DNA of 58,320 nt from an uncultured Oscillospiraceae bacterium (GCA_910588365.1 CAJUQS010000034.1:1-58320); one strand, 5' to 3'. Counted from the stretch's first letter, positions 38,749 through 47,496 are shown. Numbers and translations: made by a program. Notes: a model not told the origin generated them from the sequence alone.

Positions 38749-39138
38749 CTATTCCGTGCCGCCGTGGATATCCCGCAGCAGTTCGTTCAGGTCCACGCCA
38801 TAGAGCCTGGCCAGGGCCAGCAGGTTGGACGTGCTGGGCTCGGCGGTGCCGTTCTCCCACTTGCTGACCGCCTGACGGCTGACGCCCACCGCCTCGGCCA
38901 CCTGCTCCTGGGTCATGCCGCGGGACGTGCGCCGGGCCTTGAGGATCTCGGCCAGGGACTGGTGGAGCTGACCGTCCTCCACGGTGCCGTCCTCCCGGCT
39001 TTTGCGCGCCCGGACGGCGCCAATCAGGCGGACGGCCGCAAAGCGGAAAATCAGGCCCAGGACCACTCCCGCGGCCAGCCCCAGAAGGAGCAGAAGCATT
39101 GGCTGGGAAATGGCGGGTACATGCTCAATGTGGTGCAC
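38749..39138 (-). CDS. Membrane-anchored XRE-type regulator
   Basis: A 129-aa protein with an unusual order: a hydrophobic N-terminal segment (LLLLLGLAAGVVLGLIFRFA, about residues 15-34), a basic linker, then an XRE HTH at the C-terminus (LAEILKARRTSRGMTQEQVA, VSRQAVSKWENGTAEPSTSN). The HTH resembles SinR/Xre repressors that use S-x-W-E-x-G-x-x-x-P. The start is GTG 39138, with AAAGGAGG 9 nt upstream; no closer ATG fits. Membrane tethering suggests DNA binding responsive to the envelope. No obvious target operon is adjacent apart from the Cys/His-repeat gene downstream. Confidence 0.8.
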   Translation of the reverse strand: MHHIEHVPAISQPMLLLLLGLAAGVVLGLIFRFAAVRLIGAVRARKSREDGTVEDGQLHQSLAEILKARRTSRGMTQEQVAEAVGVSRQAVSKWENGTAEPSTSNLLALARLYGVDLNELLRDIHGGTE

Positions 39139-39376
39139 GGGTGTATGCCTCCTTTCCTGCCGCGTTGGCCTCATTGTAGCAAAAACATCCGGTTTCGTCT
39201 ACCAACTTTGGGCGCAACTATTGGTTGCAGAGGGGATATTATTGGTTTTTCCGCACATTTTGGGCCCCTGCGGGTCAGGCCGCCGACAGCCGCTCACGCC
39301 CCGCCGCTGTTGTCTGAATGCAGTATAGCACCGGGCTCCGGCAATGTCAACGCCTGCCGCCGGGAAGCGGGCGCGT

Positions 39377-40057
39377 CTATAGGACGGCCTCCACCGGCCG
39401 GCGGATCGCCAGGCTGTCCGGCGTGACCAGGCAGTCATAGGCGTACACGCCTACCCCGCTTTCCGCGGCCTCCCGCAGGGCCGCGCCGAAGGCCGGATGG
39501 GTCCCGTCATTGGGGCGGAAGCAGCTGACGCCCTCCATCTGGATGACGAAGAACACCGCCGCCCGGTACCCCTGCCCGGCCGCCCGGGCGAGGCCCCGCA
39601 GATGCTTGACCCCCCGCTCCGTGGGGGCGTCCGGGAATAGGGCCTGGCCGTCCCGCTCCAGTGTCACGCCCTTGACCTCCACAAAGACGGGGCCCTCACC
39701 GTCCTCCAGGCGGAAGTCGAACCGGGAGTCCTCCCAGGTGAACTCCGGGCGGATGGCGGTCAGGCCGGGAAGGAACCCGCCCGCCGCCGCCCACTCGCCG
39801 AAGACTCTGTTGGGGGCCTGGGCGTCCATGTTGATCAGCCGCTCCCCCTTCTCCACGGCCACCAGATCCCAGCCCGTCTTCCGGGCGGGATTGGCGGATT
39901 GCTCCAGCCAGACCGCCGCGCCGGGCAGGAGCAGCTCCCGGCAGCGGCCCGTGTTTTTCACATGGCAGATCTCCGTCCGCCCGTCCAGCTCCACGTGGGC
40001 GACAAAGCGGTTCGGACGGTCGAGAAACCGTCCCCGCCGGATATGCTGATAGTTCAT
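39377..40057 (-). CDS. sfsA: SfsA family DNA-binding/nuclease-like protein
   Basis: A 226-aa SfsA homologue. Its recognised segments are GRFLDRPNRFVAHVELDG (OB-like N-terminal domain), CHVKNTGRCRELLLPGA, RFDFRLEDGEGPVFVEVKGV with an E-V-K nuclease-like core, FPDAPTERGVKHL and FVIQMEGVSCFRPND. SfsA was described as stimulating maltose use in E. coli; its biochemical role is unsettled. The ATG at 40057 coincides with the family N-terminus and has GGGAGG 11 nt upstream. It is divergent from the oad operon. Confidence 0.92.
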   Translation of the reverse strand: MNYQHIRRGRFLDRPNRFVAHVELDGRTEICHVKNTGRCRELLLPGAAVWLEQSANPARKTGWDLVAVEKGERLINMDAQAPNRVFGEWAAAGGFLPGLTAIRPEFTWEDSRFDFRLEDGEGPVFVEVKGVTLERDGQALFPDAPTERGVKHLRGLARAAGQGYRAAVFFVIQMEGVSCFRPNDGTHPAFGAALREAAESGVGVYAYDCLVTPDSLAIRRPVEAVL

Positions 40058-40219
40058 TTCACTGAAACCCTCCCCTGTTTGTCCTTCCTGTACAGACATC
40101 ATACCACGCCGGCGGAAAAAAGGGAACCGGATCCGGCGTTTTCGGCGAATAAACGGTTCCGGACGGGGGAGCGCCGGGAATCCCCACGAAAACTTGTCGG
40201 AAATGTGCAGGGAAAAGTA

Positions 40220-40248
40220 TTGAAAAAATTTCGCGCCTTTGTTATAAT
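40220..40248 (+). promoter_or_regulatory. Promoter of the oxaloacetate decarboxylase operon
   Basis: TTGAAA (40220-40225), 17 bp, TATAAT (40243-40248), about 105 bp before oadG. Confidence 0.8.
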
Positions 40249-40354
40249 GATAACAATTCGCGCGCGTGGAAGACACACGGTTTTTCACGAGGATGCGGCG
40301 CGGCGCGGGCCCAGCGGTCCCTGCCGCGCATACTTGAGAAGGAGGAAAACCCGA

Positions 40355-40639
40355 ATGCCTGATGTATCCAATCTGTTCGTTGTCCTGATGGGCGTTGGGA
40401 CCGTCTTCTTCGGCCTGATCTGCATCATCGCCCTGAGCACGGCCATGAGCGCCGTCTGCCGGTCGATGGGCGAGACGCCCGCTGCGGTTCCCGCCGCGCA
40501 GGCGCCCGCAGCTCCTGCCGCAAGAGCCGACGCGATCCCCAACCGCCAGGCTATGATCGCCGCTATTTCCGCTGTCATCGCGGAGGTGGAGGGGACCGAT
40601 CTGGCCGGAATCCGCATCCTGTCCGTTAAAAAACTTTAA
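40355..40639 (+). CDS. oadG: Oxaloacetate decarboxylase gamma subunit
   Basis: A small membrane anchor of the sodium-pumping decarboxylase, 94 aa. One N-terminal helix (LFVVLMGVGTVFFGLICIIA) is followed by an Ala/Pro linker (TPAAVPAAQAPAAPAA) and a cytoplasmic tail (NRQAMIAAISAVIAEVEGTD) of the OadG type. It assembles the alpha and beta subunits. GGAGG lies 9 nt ahead of ATG 40355. It is the first gene of oadG-biotin carrier-oadB, with a strong promoter upstream. Its stop is 21 bp from the next gene. Confidence 0.9.
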   Translation: MPDVSNLFVVLMGVGTVFFGLICIIALSTAMSAVCRSMGETPAAVPAAQAPAAPAARADAIPNRQAMIAAISAVIAEVEGTDLAGIRILSVKKL

Positions 40640-40660
40640 TTGAGGAGAGAGGAAAAAGTC

Positions 40661-41005
40661 ATGAAAAAGTATAAGGTGAACGTCAACGGAACTGTCTATG
40701 AGGTGGCCATTGAGGTCATGGACGGCGCGGCTCCCGCCCCCGCTCCTGCCGCTGCCCCCGCCCCTGCGGCTGCTCCCGCGGCGCCCGCCGGCGGCGAGAA
40801 GGTCTCCGCCCCCATGCCCGGCACCATTCTGTCCGTCAACGTCTCCAACGGCTCCGCCGTGAAGAAGGGCGACATCCTGTTCATTCTGGAGGCCATGAAG
40901 ATGGAGAACGAGATCATGGCACCCTGCGACGGCACCATCGCCTCTGTCAGCGTCACCAAGGGCGCCTCTGTGGAGTCCGGCTCGCTGCTGTGCGTGATCG
41001 GCTAA
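40661..41005 (+). CDS. Biotin carrier protein of the decarboxylase
   Basis: A 114-aa biotin carboxyl carrier. The N-terminus (MKKYKVNVNGTVYEVAIEVM) leads into an Ala/Pro-rich flexible linker (residues about 28-45) and a biotinyl domain. The biotinylated lysine is in LEAMKMENEIMAP near residue 80, with flanking PMPGTILSVNV. It shuttles CO2 from the alpha subunit to OadB. Start at 40661 with a GAGGA-type SD. In many bacteria this domain is fused to the alpha subunit; here it is a separate gene, as in methylmalonyl-CoA and glutaconyl-CoA decarboxylases. Confidence 0.93.
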   Translation: MKKYKVNVNGTVYEVAIEVMDGAAPAPAPAAAPAPAAAPAAPAGGEKVSAPMPGTILSVNVSNGSAVKKGDILFILEAMKMENEIMAPCDGTIASVSVTKGASVESGSLLCVIG

Positions 41006-41030
41006 GGCCGGCCACTGGGAGGAATACTAA

Positions 41031-42290
41031 ATGGAAGCTATCATGAATTTTATTCAGGCGACCGGCTTCTATCAGATCGCCACGGGGGACTGGAAGGTTC
41101 TGATCATGATGGTCATTGCCTTCGGCCTGCTGTACCTGGCGATTGTGAAGAAGTTCGAGCCCCTGCTGCTGCTGCCGATTGCCTTCGGCATGCTCATCAC
41201 CAACCTGCCCGGCGCGGAGATGTACCACGAGATCCTCTTCGCCGGCGGCCACGTCAACTGGGAGATCTTCGGCGGCGGCGAGATTACCGCCGAATTCCTG
41301 GCACATCTGAAGGAGATTGGCGTCTCTGACGCCGTGCTGGGCACGGTGCAGGCGGGCCAGTCCATCTCCGTTGGCCTCATTGACGTGTTGTACCTGGGCG
41401 TCAAGCTGGGCATCTACCCCTGCCTGATCTTCATGGGCGTGGGCGCGGGCACCGACTTCGGCCCCCTGATTGCCAACCCCAAGACCCTGCTGCTGGGCGC
41501 TGCCGCCCAGCTGGGCATCTTCATGACCTACGTGGGCTGCCGGATTTCCACCCTGTTTGACGCCGCAGAGGCATCCTCCATCGGCATCATCGGCGGCGCC
41601 GACGGCCCCACCGCCATCTTCGTCACCAGCCGTCTGGCTCCCCACCTGCTGGGGCCCATCGCCGTGGCGGCCTACAGTTATATGGCGCTGGTGCCGGTCA
41701 TCCAGCCCCCCATCATGCGGGCTCTCACCAGCAAGGAGGAGCGCCAGATCGTCATGCGCCCCCTCCGCCAGGTCTCCAAGCGCGAGAAGATCATCTTCCC
41801 CATCATGGTCACCGTGTTCGTGGCACTGCTGGTGCCCTCCGCCGGCCCCCTGATCGCCTGCCTGATGCTGGGCAACCTGTTTAAGGAGTCCGGCGTTGTG
41901 GAGCGCCTGAACAAGACCGCCCAGAACGAGCTGATGAACATTGTCACCATCTTCCTGGGCATCTCCGTGGGCGCCACCGCCACCGCCACCACTTTCCTGT
42001 CCCTCCAGACCATCGCCATCATGCTCATGGGCGTCGTGGCCTTCAGCTTCGGCACCGCCGGCGGCGTGCTCCTGGCCAAGTTCATGAACCTGTTCCTCAA
42101 GGAGAAGATCAATCCCCTCATCGGCTCCGCCGGCGTGTCTGCCGTGCCTATGGCCGCCCGAGTCTCCCAGGTGGAGGGCCAGAAGGCCAATCCCGCCAAC
42201 TTCCTGCTGATGCACGCCATGGGCCCCAACGTGGCCGGCGTTATCGGCTCCGCCATCGCCGCCGGCGTCCTCATGGCCCTGTTCGGCTAA
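41031..42290 (+). CDS. oadB: Oxaloacetate decarboxylase beta subunit (Na+ pump)
   Basis: A 419-aa membrane protein that decarboxylates carboxybiotin and exports Na+. It has many helices. Diagnostic segments are FGMLITNLPGAEMYHE, LIFMGVGAGTDFGPLIANP, the conserved GIIGGADGPTAIFVTSRLAP containing the ion-binding Asp, and MHAMGPNVAGVIGSAIAAG at the C-terminus. The length suits OadB/GcdB/MmdB. The start at 41031 has GGAGG 8 nt upstream. It is the third gene of the oad operon; the alpha-subunit gene follows after 193 bp of repeat DNA. Confidence 0.95.
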   Translation: MEAIMNFIQATGFYQIATGDWKVLIMMVIAFGLLYLAIVKKFEPLLLLPIAFGMLITNLPGAEMYHEILFAGGHVNWEIFGGGEITAEFLAHLKEIGVSDAVLGTVQAGQSISVGLIDVLYLGVKLGIYPCLIFMGVGAGTDFGPLIANPKTLLLGAAAQLGIFMTYVGCRISTLFDAAEASSIGIIGGADGPTAIFVTSRLAPHLLGPIAVAAYSYMALVPVIQPPIMRALTSKEERQIVMRPLRQVSKREKIIFPIMVTVFVALLVPSAGPLIACLMLGNLFKESGVVERLNKTAQNELMNIVTIFLGISVGATATATTFLSLQTIAIMLMGVVAFSFGTAGGVLLAKFMNLFLKEKINPLIGSAGVSAVPMAARVSQVEGQKANPANFLLMHAMGPNVAGVIGSAIAAGVLMALFG

Positions 42291-42303
42291 GGATACGGCA
42301 TAC

Positions 42304-42455
42304 ATTCTTTTTCTTGAAAGAAAAAGAATCAAAAAGAACTTTTGTCGAAAGGCTGCCGCCTTTCTATAAACGGTTAATAAAAGATAAGGCAAAACGGAGT
42401 TTTGCGCCAGGAAGTTTTTCTTTTGATACTTTTCTTTGTTCACAAAGAAAAGTAT
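42304..42455. repeat. Hairpin-pair repeat between oadB and oadA
   Basis: The left hairpin ATTCTTTTTCTT / AAGAAAAAGAAT (42304-42329) begins 13 bp after oadB. The right hairpin ATACTTTTCTTTG / CAAAGAAAAGTAT (42426-42455) ends 28 bp before oadA. Between them are TCAAAAAGAACTT, GGCAAAACGGAGTTTTGC and AAGTTTTTCTTTTGA in mirrored order. It separates two subunit genes of one enzyme. Confidence 0.8.
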
Positions 42456-42483
42456 GTATGCCTGACAAGAATGGAGTAATTGA

Positions 42484-43941
42484 ATGGAAACAATGGAATT
42501 TCTTTCTAAGAAGCCTCTGCTGATTACCGACACCATCCTCCGCGACGCCCACCAGTCCCAGGCGGCCACCCGTATGACCATTGAGGACATGCTGCCCGCC
42601 TGCGAGATCCTGGACTCCATCGGCTACTACTCCCTGGAGTGCTGGGGCGGCGCCACCTTCGACGTGTGCATGCGCTTCCTTAACGAGGATCCCTGGGAGC
42701 GCCTGCGCACCCTGCGCAAGCACCTGCCCAACACCAAGCTGCAGATGCTCTTCCGCGGCCAGAACATCCTGGGCTACAAGCACTACGCCGACGACGTGGT
42801 GGATGCCTTCTGCCGCAAGTCCATTGAGAACGGCATCGACATCATCCGCATCTTCGACGCCCTCAACGACATCCGCAACCTGGAGCAGGCCATCAAGTCC
42901 ACCAAGAAATACGGCGGCACCGTGGAGGCCACCCTGTCCTACACCATCTCCCCCATCCACAACGAGGATTACTTCGTGAAGATGGCCAAGGAGCTGGAGC
43001 AGATGGGCGCGGACACGCTGTGCATCAAGGACATGGCCAACCTCCTGCTGCCCATGGACTGCTACAGCCTGGTCAAGCGTCTGAAGGAGAGCGTGGATAT
43101 GCCCATCCACCTCCACACCCACAACACCACCGGCACCGGCGACATGGTCTACCTTATGGCCGCCTACGCCGGCGTGGACATCGTGGACACCGCCCTGAGC
43201 CCCCTGGCCAACGGCACCGCCCAGCCCGCCACCGAGTCCCTGGTGGCCACCCTCCAGGGCACGGTCCGGGATACCGGTCTGGATCTGAACAAGATGAGCG
43301 ACGCGGCCGTCCACTTCCGCAAGGTGGCCCAGCGTCTGAAGGATACCGGCTCCCTGGATCCCAAGGTCCTCAACGTGGACACCAACACCCTGCTCTATCA
43401 GGTGCCCGGCGGCATGCTTTCCAACCTTATCAGCCAGCTCAAGCAGGCTGGTAAGGAGGATAAGTACTACGACGTGCTGGCGGAGATCCCCCGTGTCCGT
43501 GAGGACTACGGCTATCCCCCGCTGGTCACCCCCTCCAGCCAGATCGTGGGCACCCAGGCCGTGATGAACATTATCATGGGCGAACGCTACAAGACCTTCA
43601 CCAAGGAGTCCCGTGCGGTCCTCAAGGGCGAGTACGGCGCGCTCCCCGGCAAGGTCAACAAGAAGGTCCGGGAGAAGGCCGGCATCAAGGAGAACGAGGT
43701 CATCACCTGCCGCCCCGCCGACCAGCTGGAGCCCGAGCTGGAGAAGTACAAGGCTGAGTTCAAGGACCTGGCCAAGAGCGAGGAGGACGTGCTGAGTCTG
43801 GCGCTGTTCCCCCAGGTCGCGCCCAAGTTCCTGGCCTGGCGGGATGGCCCCCACGACGAGCCCGCCGCTCCTGCCGCCAAGGCGGCTCCCGCAGACCCCA
43901 ACGCTGTGCGTGAGTTGTACGTGGACGACAAGAGCCTCTAA
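42484..43941 (+). CDS. oadA: Oxaloacetate decarboxylase alpha subunit (carboxyltransferase)
   Basis: A 485-aa cytosolic carboxyltransferase moving CO2 from oxaloacetate to biotin. The HMGL-like TIM barrel shows LITDTILRDAHQSQAATRM (metal Asp), YSLECWGGATFD, MLFRGQNILGYKHYADD, the catalytic lysine in TLCIKDMANLL and MPIHLHTHNTTG (metal His pair). The C-terminal PYC_OADA region runs from about 300 to 460 and ends in a short Ala/Pro tail without a biotin domain, matching the separate carrier gene. Start at 42484 with GGAG 8 nt upstream. Pyruvate carboxylase subunit B is the closest alternative, but oadG/oadB linkage favours OadA. Confidence 0.93.
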   Translation: METMEFLSKKPLLITDTILRDAHQSQAATRMTIEDMLPACEILDSIGYYSLECWGGATFDVCMRFLNEDPWERLRTLRKHLPNTKLQMLFRGQNILGYKHYADDVVDAFCRKSIENGIDIIRIFDALNDIRNLEQAIKSTKKYGGTVEATLSYTISPIHNEDYFVKMAKELEQMGADTLCIKDMANLLLPMDCYSLVKRLKESVDMPIHLHTHNTTGTGDMVYLMAAYAGVDIVDTALSPLANGTAQPATESLVATLQGTVRDTGLDLNKMSDAAVHFRKVAQRLKDTGSLDPKVLNVDTNTLLYQVPGGMLSNLISQLKQAGKEDKYYDVLAEIPRVREDYGYPPLVTPSSQIVGTQAVMNIIMGERYKTFTKESRAVLKGEYGALPGKVNKKVREKAGIKENEVITCRPADQLEPELEKYKAEFKDLAKSEEDVLSLALFPQVAPKFLAWRDGPHDEPAAPAAKAAPADPNAVRELYVDDKSL

Positions 43942-43951
43942 TCCCCCTAAT

Positions 43952-43985
43952 AAAACTGTGCGCTGCTGCCGCGGCGCACAGTTTT
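43952..43985 (+). terminator. Terminator of oadA
   Basis: AAAACTGTGCGC / GCGCACAGTTTT followed by TT, 10 bp after the stop. The following 120 bp up to 44106 hold nothing I can support. Confidence 0.85.
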
Positions 43986-44106
43986 TATGTCTGTAGGAGG
44001 CGGTAGCGAATCACAATCACAGGGAAGCGAGACGGCATGGAAGCATCTGCGGAGCGCTGGCAAAAGTATCGGGGCTCTGCTCCTCCGGGATTTTTTGACA
44101 GGACAA

Positions 44107-44136
44107 GAGGACCGCGGCCAGCTGGCCGCGGTCCTC
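44107..44136 (-). terminator. Terminator of the NlpC/P60 gene
   Basis: Perfect palindrome GAGGACCGCGGCC / GGCCGCGGTCCTC with loop AGCT, 26 bp after the NlpC gene stop. Confidence 0.8.
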
Positions 44137-44162
44137 GAATCAGTCGTATGTAGTGTCAGCCA

Positions 44163-45311
44163 TCAGGCCACACGCTTGGCGCCCACATAGTAGCCGCTGT
44201 AGTAGCTCTCGTTAAGGCTGCTGGTGCGGACATACTTGCCGCTGGAGCCGGAGGAGGCATGGACGAAGTTGTTATCGCCGATGTAGATGCCCACGTGGGA
44301 ACAGGCCTTACCGCCGCTGCGGGAGGGGTCGCAGAACAGGACCAGATCGCCGGGCTGGAGGTCGGAGCGCTCCACATAGGTGCCGGAGCTGTTCCACTGG
44401 GAGGTGGCGGAGTGGGGCAGGCTATAGCCGAAGAGGCTGAATACGTACATGGTGAAGCCGGAGCAGTCAAAGCCCTTGGGGGAGGCGCCGCCGTAGGAAT
44501 AAGGGGTGCCCAGATAGCTCATGGCGGTCTCCACGATGCTGGCGCCCGCGCCGCTGGCGGCGGAGCCGGTGTAAACCTTCAGGTAATCGCTGCTTATGTA
44601 TCCGGTGGAGCCATTGTAATTGATGGCGTACCAGTCATTCTGAAGGGAAATCAGATCCACCAGCTTGCCGGCGTACACCTTGCCAAGGATGCTGGCATCG
44701 GTGGAGGGGGCGGAGCGGATATTGACGCAACTGCCGGTGATGAGCCCCTTGGGGTCCACCAGGGGGATACCATCCACGGCCACATACTCCGCGCTGACAT
44801 AGCCCTCCTGGCCGTTGCAGGAAGCCTTGCACCAGCCGTTATCCACGCTGGAGATGGCGATCTGGGCGCCCTCGGCCAGGCTGGCCAGGATGCCGGCGTC
44901 GGTGGAGGGGGCGGAGCGGAAGTTGACCTCGCTACCGGTGATCACGCCGGTCTTGCCGGCGGCGCTGGCAGGAGACGCGGCGGCAGGGGCGGGTGTCTCA
45001 GCGATGGACTGGGCCGCGGGGGCTGCAGCAGGGGTGCTTGCGGGGGTGTAGGACAGATAGTCGGCGGAGACATAACCGGTGTAGCTGCTCCAGCTGATCT
45101 GGTACCAGCCGTCCAGGGCCTCCAGAACCTTGACCTTGGTGCCGTCCGACAGGAAGGTCACCGTGCTGGAGGAGGTAGAGGGTTCGCTGCGCACACGCAG
45201 GGAGTCGGCATCAATGACGCCGGAGCCGATCTCAGCGGCGGCGGCCGTCGCGGTCAGGAAAATTGCCGTCATGGCAGTCAAAACAAGCACCTTGCTCAGT
45301 AGCTTTCTCAT
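44163..45311 (-). CDS. Secreted SH3-domain NlpC/P60 peptidoglycan hydrolase
   Basis: A 382-aa cell-wall endopeptidase cutting stem peptides. It has a signal peptide (SKVLVLTAMTAIFLTATAAA), then three bacterial SH3 domains: VIDADSLRVRSEPSTSSSTV at 33, GVITGSEVNFRSAPSTDAGI at 122 and LITGSCVNIRSAPSTDASIL at 190. An Ala/Pro linker lies after the first. The C-terminal NlpC/P60 domain has the catalytic Cys in GFDCSGFTMYVF and His in ACSHVGIYIG, and a third polar residue in NNFVHASS. Start at 45311 with GAGG 9 nt upstream. It acts outside the cell in growth, separation or sporulation. Confidence 0.94.
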   Translation of the reverse strand: MRKLLSKVLVLTAMTAIFLTATAAAAEIGSGVIDADSLRVRSEPSTSSSTVTFLSDGTKVKVLEALDGWYQISWSSYTGYVSADYLSYTPASTPAAAPAAQSIAETPAPAAASPASAAGKTGVITGSEVNFRSAPSTDAGILASLAEGAQIAISSVDNGWCKASCNGQEGYVSAEYVAVDGIPLVDPKGLITGSCVNIRSAPSTDASILGKVYAGKLVDLISLQNDWYAINYNGSTGYISSDYLKVYTGSAASGAGASIVETAMSYLGTPYSYGGASPKGFDCSGFTMYVFSLFGYSLPHSATSQWNSSGTYVERSDLQPGDLVLFCDPSRSGGKACSHVGIYIGDNNFVHASSGSSGKYVRTSSLNESYYSGYYVGAKRVA

Positions 45312-45365
45312 TCGTTTGAACCTCGTCTCTGTTGTTATCTGTTGTACTCAGTGGAATAGGGGGAT

Positions 45366-45656
45366 TTACTTGCCCGCCAGGGCTCTCTCCAGCCAAATGG
45401 CGGAAATGTCCATCGCATCGTACAAGCTGCTCTTCTCGCTCCGCTTGACCACCCGGTCCCGGCTCTTCAGATCCGGGGCGGTGCGCTGCAGCTCAACAGA
45501 GACTTTCGTCGCGACTTCCAGGTCCTTGTCTTTCTTCGTTTCCTTCACCTGCATGAGAATAATATGGGAATCCGCCATGGAGCCGTAATAGATCATCTTG
45601 TCAATACGGCGCAGCGGGTGGTTGCGGTACATCAGTCCCTCCGCTTTTTGAGCCAT
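45366..45656 (-). CDS. Conserved hypothetical protein, 96 aa
   Basis: A small soluble basic protein: MYRNHPLRRIDKMIYYGSMA, DSHIILMQVKETKKDKDLEV, TKVSVELQRTAPDLKSRDRV and the end LYDAMDISAIWLERALAG. I recall closely similar small proteins across Oscillospiraceae with the same core (Y-Y-G, then an R-x-R/D-R-V-V-K-x-S-E-K stretch and A-x-W-L-E-R-A-L), but no function is known to me. The start at 45656 has AAAGGA about 10 nt before it. It lies 54 bp upstream of the NlpC/P60 gene on the same strand and may be cotranscribed. Confidence 0.75.
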   Translation of the reverse strand: MAQKAEGLMYRNHPLRRIDKMIYYGSMADSHIILMQVKETKKDKDLEVATKVSVELQRTAPDLKSRDRVVKRSEKSSLYDAMDISAIWLERALAGK

Positions 45657-45910
45657 CCGGTCACGTCCTTTCACTCGAAATAGGTTTGTCACATTTGTAA
45701 CCGAATTGTAACATATCGTCTCCGTTCTGTCAACACCTACCTTGGAAATTTCGGGCAGGAAATTTTTCCTGGGGAATTTTGGGGCGATTGACCACCCTTC
45801 CAGCAGGGATCGCGCACCGGGACGGCCCGACGGATCGGGCCCCTTGACGGTCCGGCCAGCCTGTGATACCTTATAATAGTAACAAATTTGAACCTTAGGA
45901 GGATACGGCT

Positions 45911-46879
45911 ATGAAACTGGCGCTTTTGGGCACCGGCATGATCGTACAGGAGCTGCTGCCTGTTCTGGCGGAGCTGGGCATCCGGCCCCGGGCCCTGCTG
46001 GGGACGGAGCGGAGCCGGGAGCGGACCGCGGAGCTGGCGGCCCGGTTTGGAATCGAGGGCGTGTACTTCCGATATGAGGCGCTGCTGGAGGACAGCGGGG
46101 CGGATACGGTATACGTCGGCCTGCCCAACGCCCTCCACTTCGATTACGCCAGGAGGGCCCTGCTGCGGGGCCTCCACGTGATCGTGGAGAAGCCGGCGGT
46201 ACCCACTCTGGCGGAGTTCCTGGAGCTGCGGAGGCTGGCGGAGGAAAGGGGCCTTATCCTGCTGGAGGCCATGACAATCCCCCACCAGCCCGCCTTCCGG
46301 CAGATGGTGGAGGACGTCCGGCGTCTGGGAGCGGTGCGGACGGCTATTCTCAACTACAGCCAGTACTCCTCCCGGTATGACGCCTTCTTGCAGGGGACCG
46401 TCGCCCCGGCCTTCGACCCCGGGCAGGCCGGCGGCGCGCTGATGGATCTGAACGTCTACAACCTCCATCTCGCGCTGCATCTCTTCGGCCCGCCGGAGAC
46501 GGCGCATTACCAGGCCAGCGTCCGGCGGGGCATCGACACCAGCGGCGTGCTGACCCTGGGGTATCCGGACAAGACGGTGGCCTGCATCGGCGCGAAGGAC
46601 TGCCAGGGCGCCAACTTCTCCTGTATCCAGGGGGAGGCGGGCCGGATGGAGATCGCCCAGCCCGTCAGCTTCGCCAGCGGCTACGAGCTGGTGTTCCGCT
46701 CCGGCGTCCGGGAGCGGCGGGAGACGCCCCGGCCCCGCCACCGGCTCTCCTATGAGTTCGAGGCCTTCCGGGAGATACTAGACGGCAGCCGGATGGACCG
46801 GGTAAGCGAACTGCTGGATGTCAGCGAGGCCGCGGCCCGCATCCTGGAGACGGCCCGGAAACAGGCTTGGAGCCTCTAG
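45911..46879 (+). CDS. Gfo/Idh/MocA-family oxidoreductase
   Basis: A 322-aa NAD(P)-dependent dehydrogenase. The Rossmann N-terminus is MKLALLGTGMIVQELLPVLA with G-x-G-x-x; ADTVYVGLPNALHFDYARRA and the catalytic lysine in HVIVEKPAVPTLAEF follow. The C-terminal substrate domain has GGALMDLNVYNLHLALHLFG, the D-x-x-x-Y/H-type active-site region. The substrate (a sugar or cyclitol) is unknown. A -10 TATAAT lies at 45872-45877 and the SD is AGGAGG. Its end overlaps the convergent Nudix gene by 4 bp. Confidence 0.9.
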   Translation: MKLALLGTGMIVQELLPVLAELGIRPRALLGTERSRERTAELAARFGIEGVYFRYEALLEDSGADTVYVGLPNALHFDYARRALLRGLHVIVEKPAVPTLAEFLELRRLAEERGLILLEAMTIPHQPAFRQMVEDVRRLGAVRTAILNYSQYSSRYDAFLQGTVAPAFDPGQAGGALMDLNVYNLHLALHLFGPPETAHYQASVRRGIDTSGVLTLGYPDKTVACIGAKDCQGANFSCIQGEAGRMEIAQPVSFASGYELVFRSGVRERRETPRPRHRLSYEFEAFREILDGSRMDRVSELLDVSEAAARILETARKQAWSL

Positions 46880-47496
46880 TCAAACAGGGTGGTCCAGTGC
46901 TCCGCCCGATGGGCGTCAAAGCACATCCGCACCTGCTCCGCCGTGTTCTTCTCCTCCGCCAGAGGGGGCAGCCGGTCCAGCGGGAAGTACCCGCTGGCCA
47001 CGGTTTCGCTGTTGGGGGCGAACTGCCCGCCCACCACGGAGCACAGCACGAAAATTTTGCAGACCTTGCAGGCGTAGACGGGGCGGTTGTGCTTCTCCCG
47101 GTCCTGGACGGCGATTACCAGATCCGCCGTCACCTCCAGCCCCGCCTCCTCCCGCACCTCTTTGACGGCGCTCTCCGCTGCGGACAGATCCACGTCCACC
47201 CACCCGCCGGGCAGGGACCAGGTCCCGTTGTTCTCCTGGACCAGCAGGATTTCACCGTCCCGGAAAATGGCGGCCCGGGTGTCCAGCTTGGGCGTCTGGT
47301 AGCCCGACTCCCCGCAGAACAGGTCCTCTACCTTCTCCATAGACAGGCCGGACTTGCAGCTGACCATCTCCGCGGAGATCTCCCGGATCCGCTCATACCG
47401 CTCCCGGTCAAAGGGGTCCTTCCCGTAGTACAGCCCCGCCTGTGCCAGGCTCTGCAGCTCCACCGCCCACTGCAGCCACTTCTCATTCTGTTCCAT
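46876..47496 (-). CDS. Nudix hydrolase with Nudix_N-type N-terminal domain
   Basis: A 206-aa hydrolase of nucleoside-diphosphate-linked compounds. The N-terminal 60-70 residues (LQWAVELQSLAQAGLYYGKD, then RYERIREISAEMV) match the helical extension found on YjhB-like ADP-ribose or CDP-choline hydrolases. The Nudix box follows: GGWVDVDLSAAESAVKEVRE then EAG, fitting G-x5-E-x7-R-E-x-x-E-E-x-G with the first Glu replaced by Asp or Leu at this spacing. Start at 47496 with AAGGGA about 13 nt upstream (weak). It is convergent with the oxidoreductase gene. Confidence 0.85.
   Translation of the reverse strand: MEQNEKWLQWAVELQSLAQAGLYYGKDPFDRERYERIREISAEMVSCKSGLSMEKVEDLFCGESGYQTPKLDTRAAIFRDGEILLVQENNGTWSLPGGWVDVDLSAAESAVKEVREEAGLEVTADLVIAVQDREKHNRPVYACKVCKIFVLCSVVGGQFAPNSETVASGYFPLDRLPPLAEEKNTAEQVRMCFDAHRAEHWTTLFD

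Noticed and set aside
43987..44190. 67-codon plus-strand frame after oadA
   Set aside because: It overlaps the oadA terminator and the NlpC gene terminator and end, and its product resembles nothing; the gap is best left empty.
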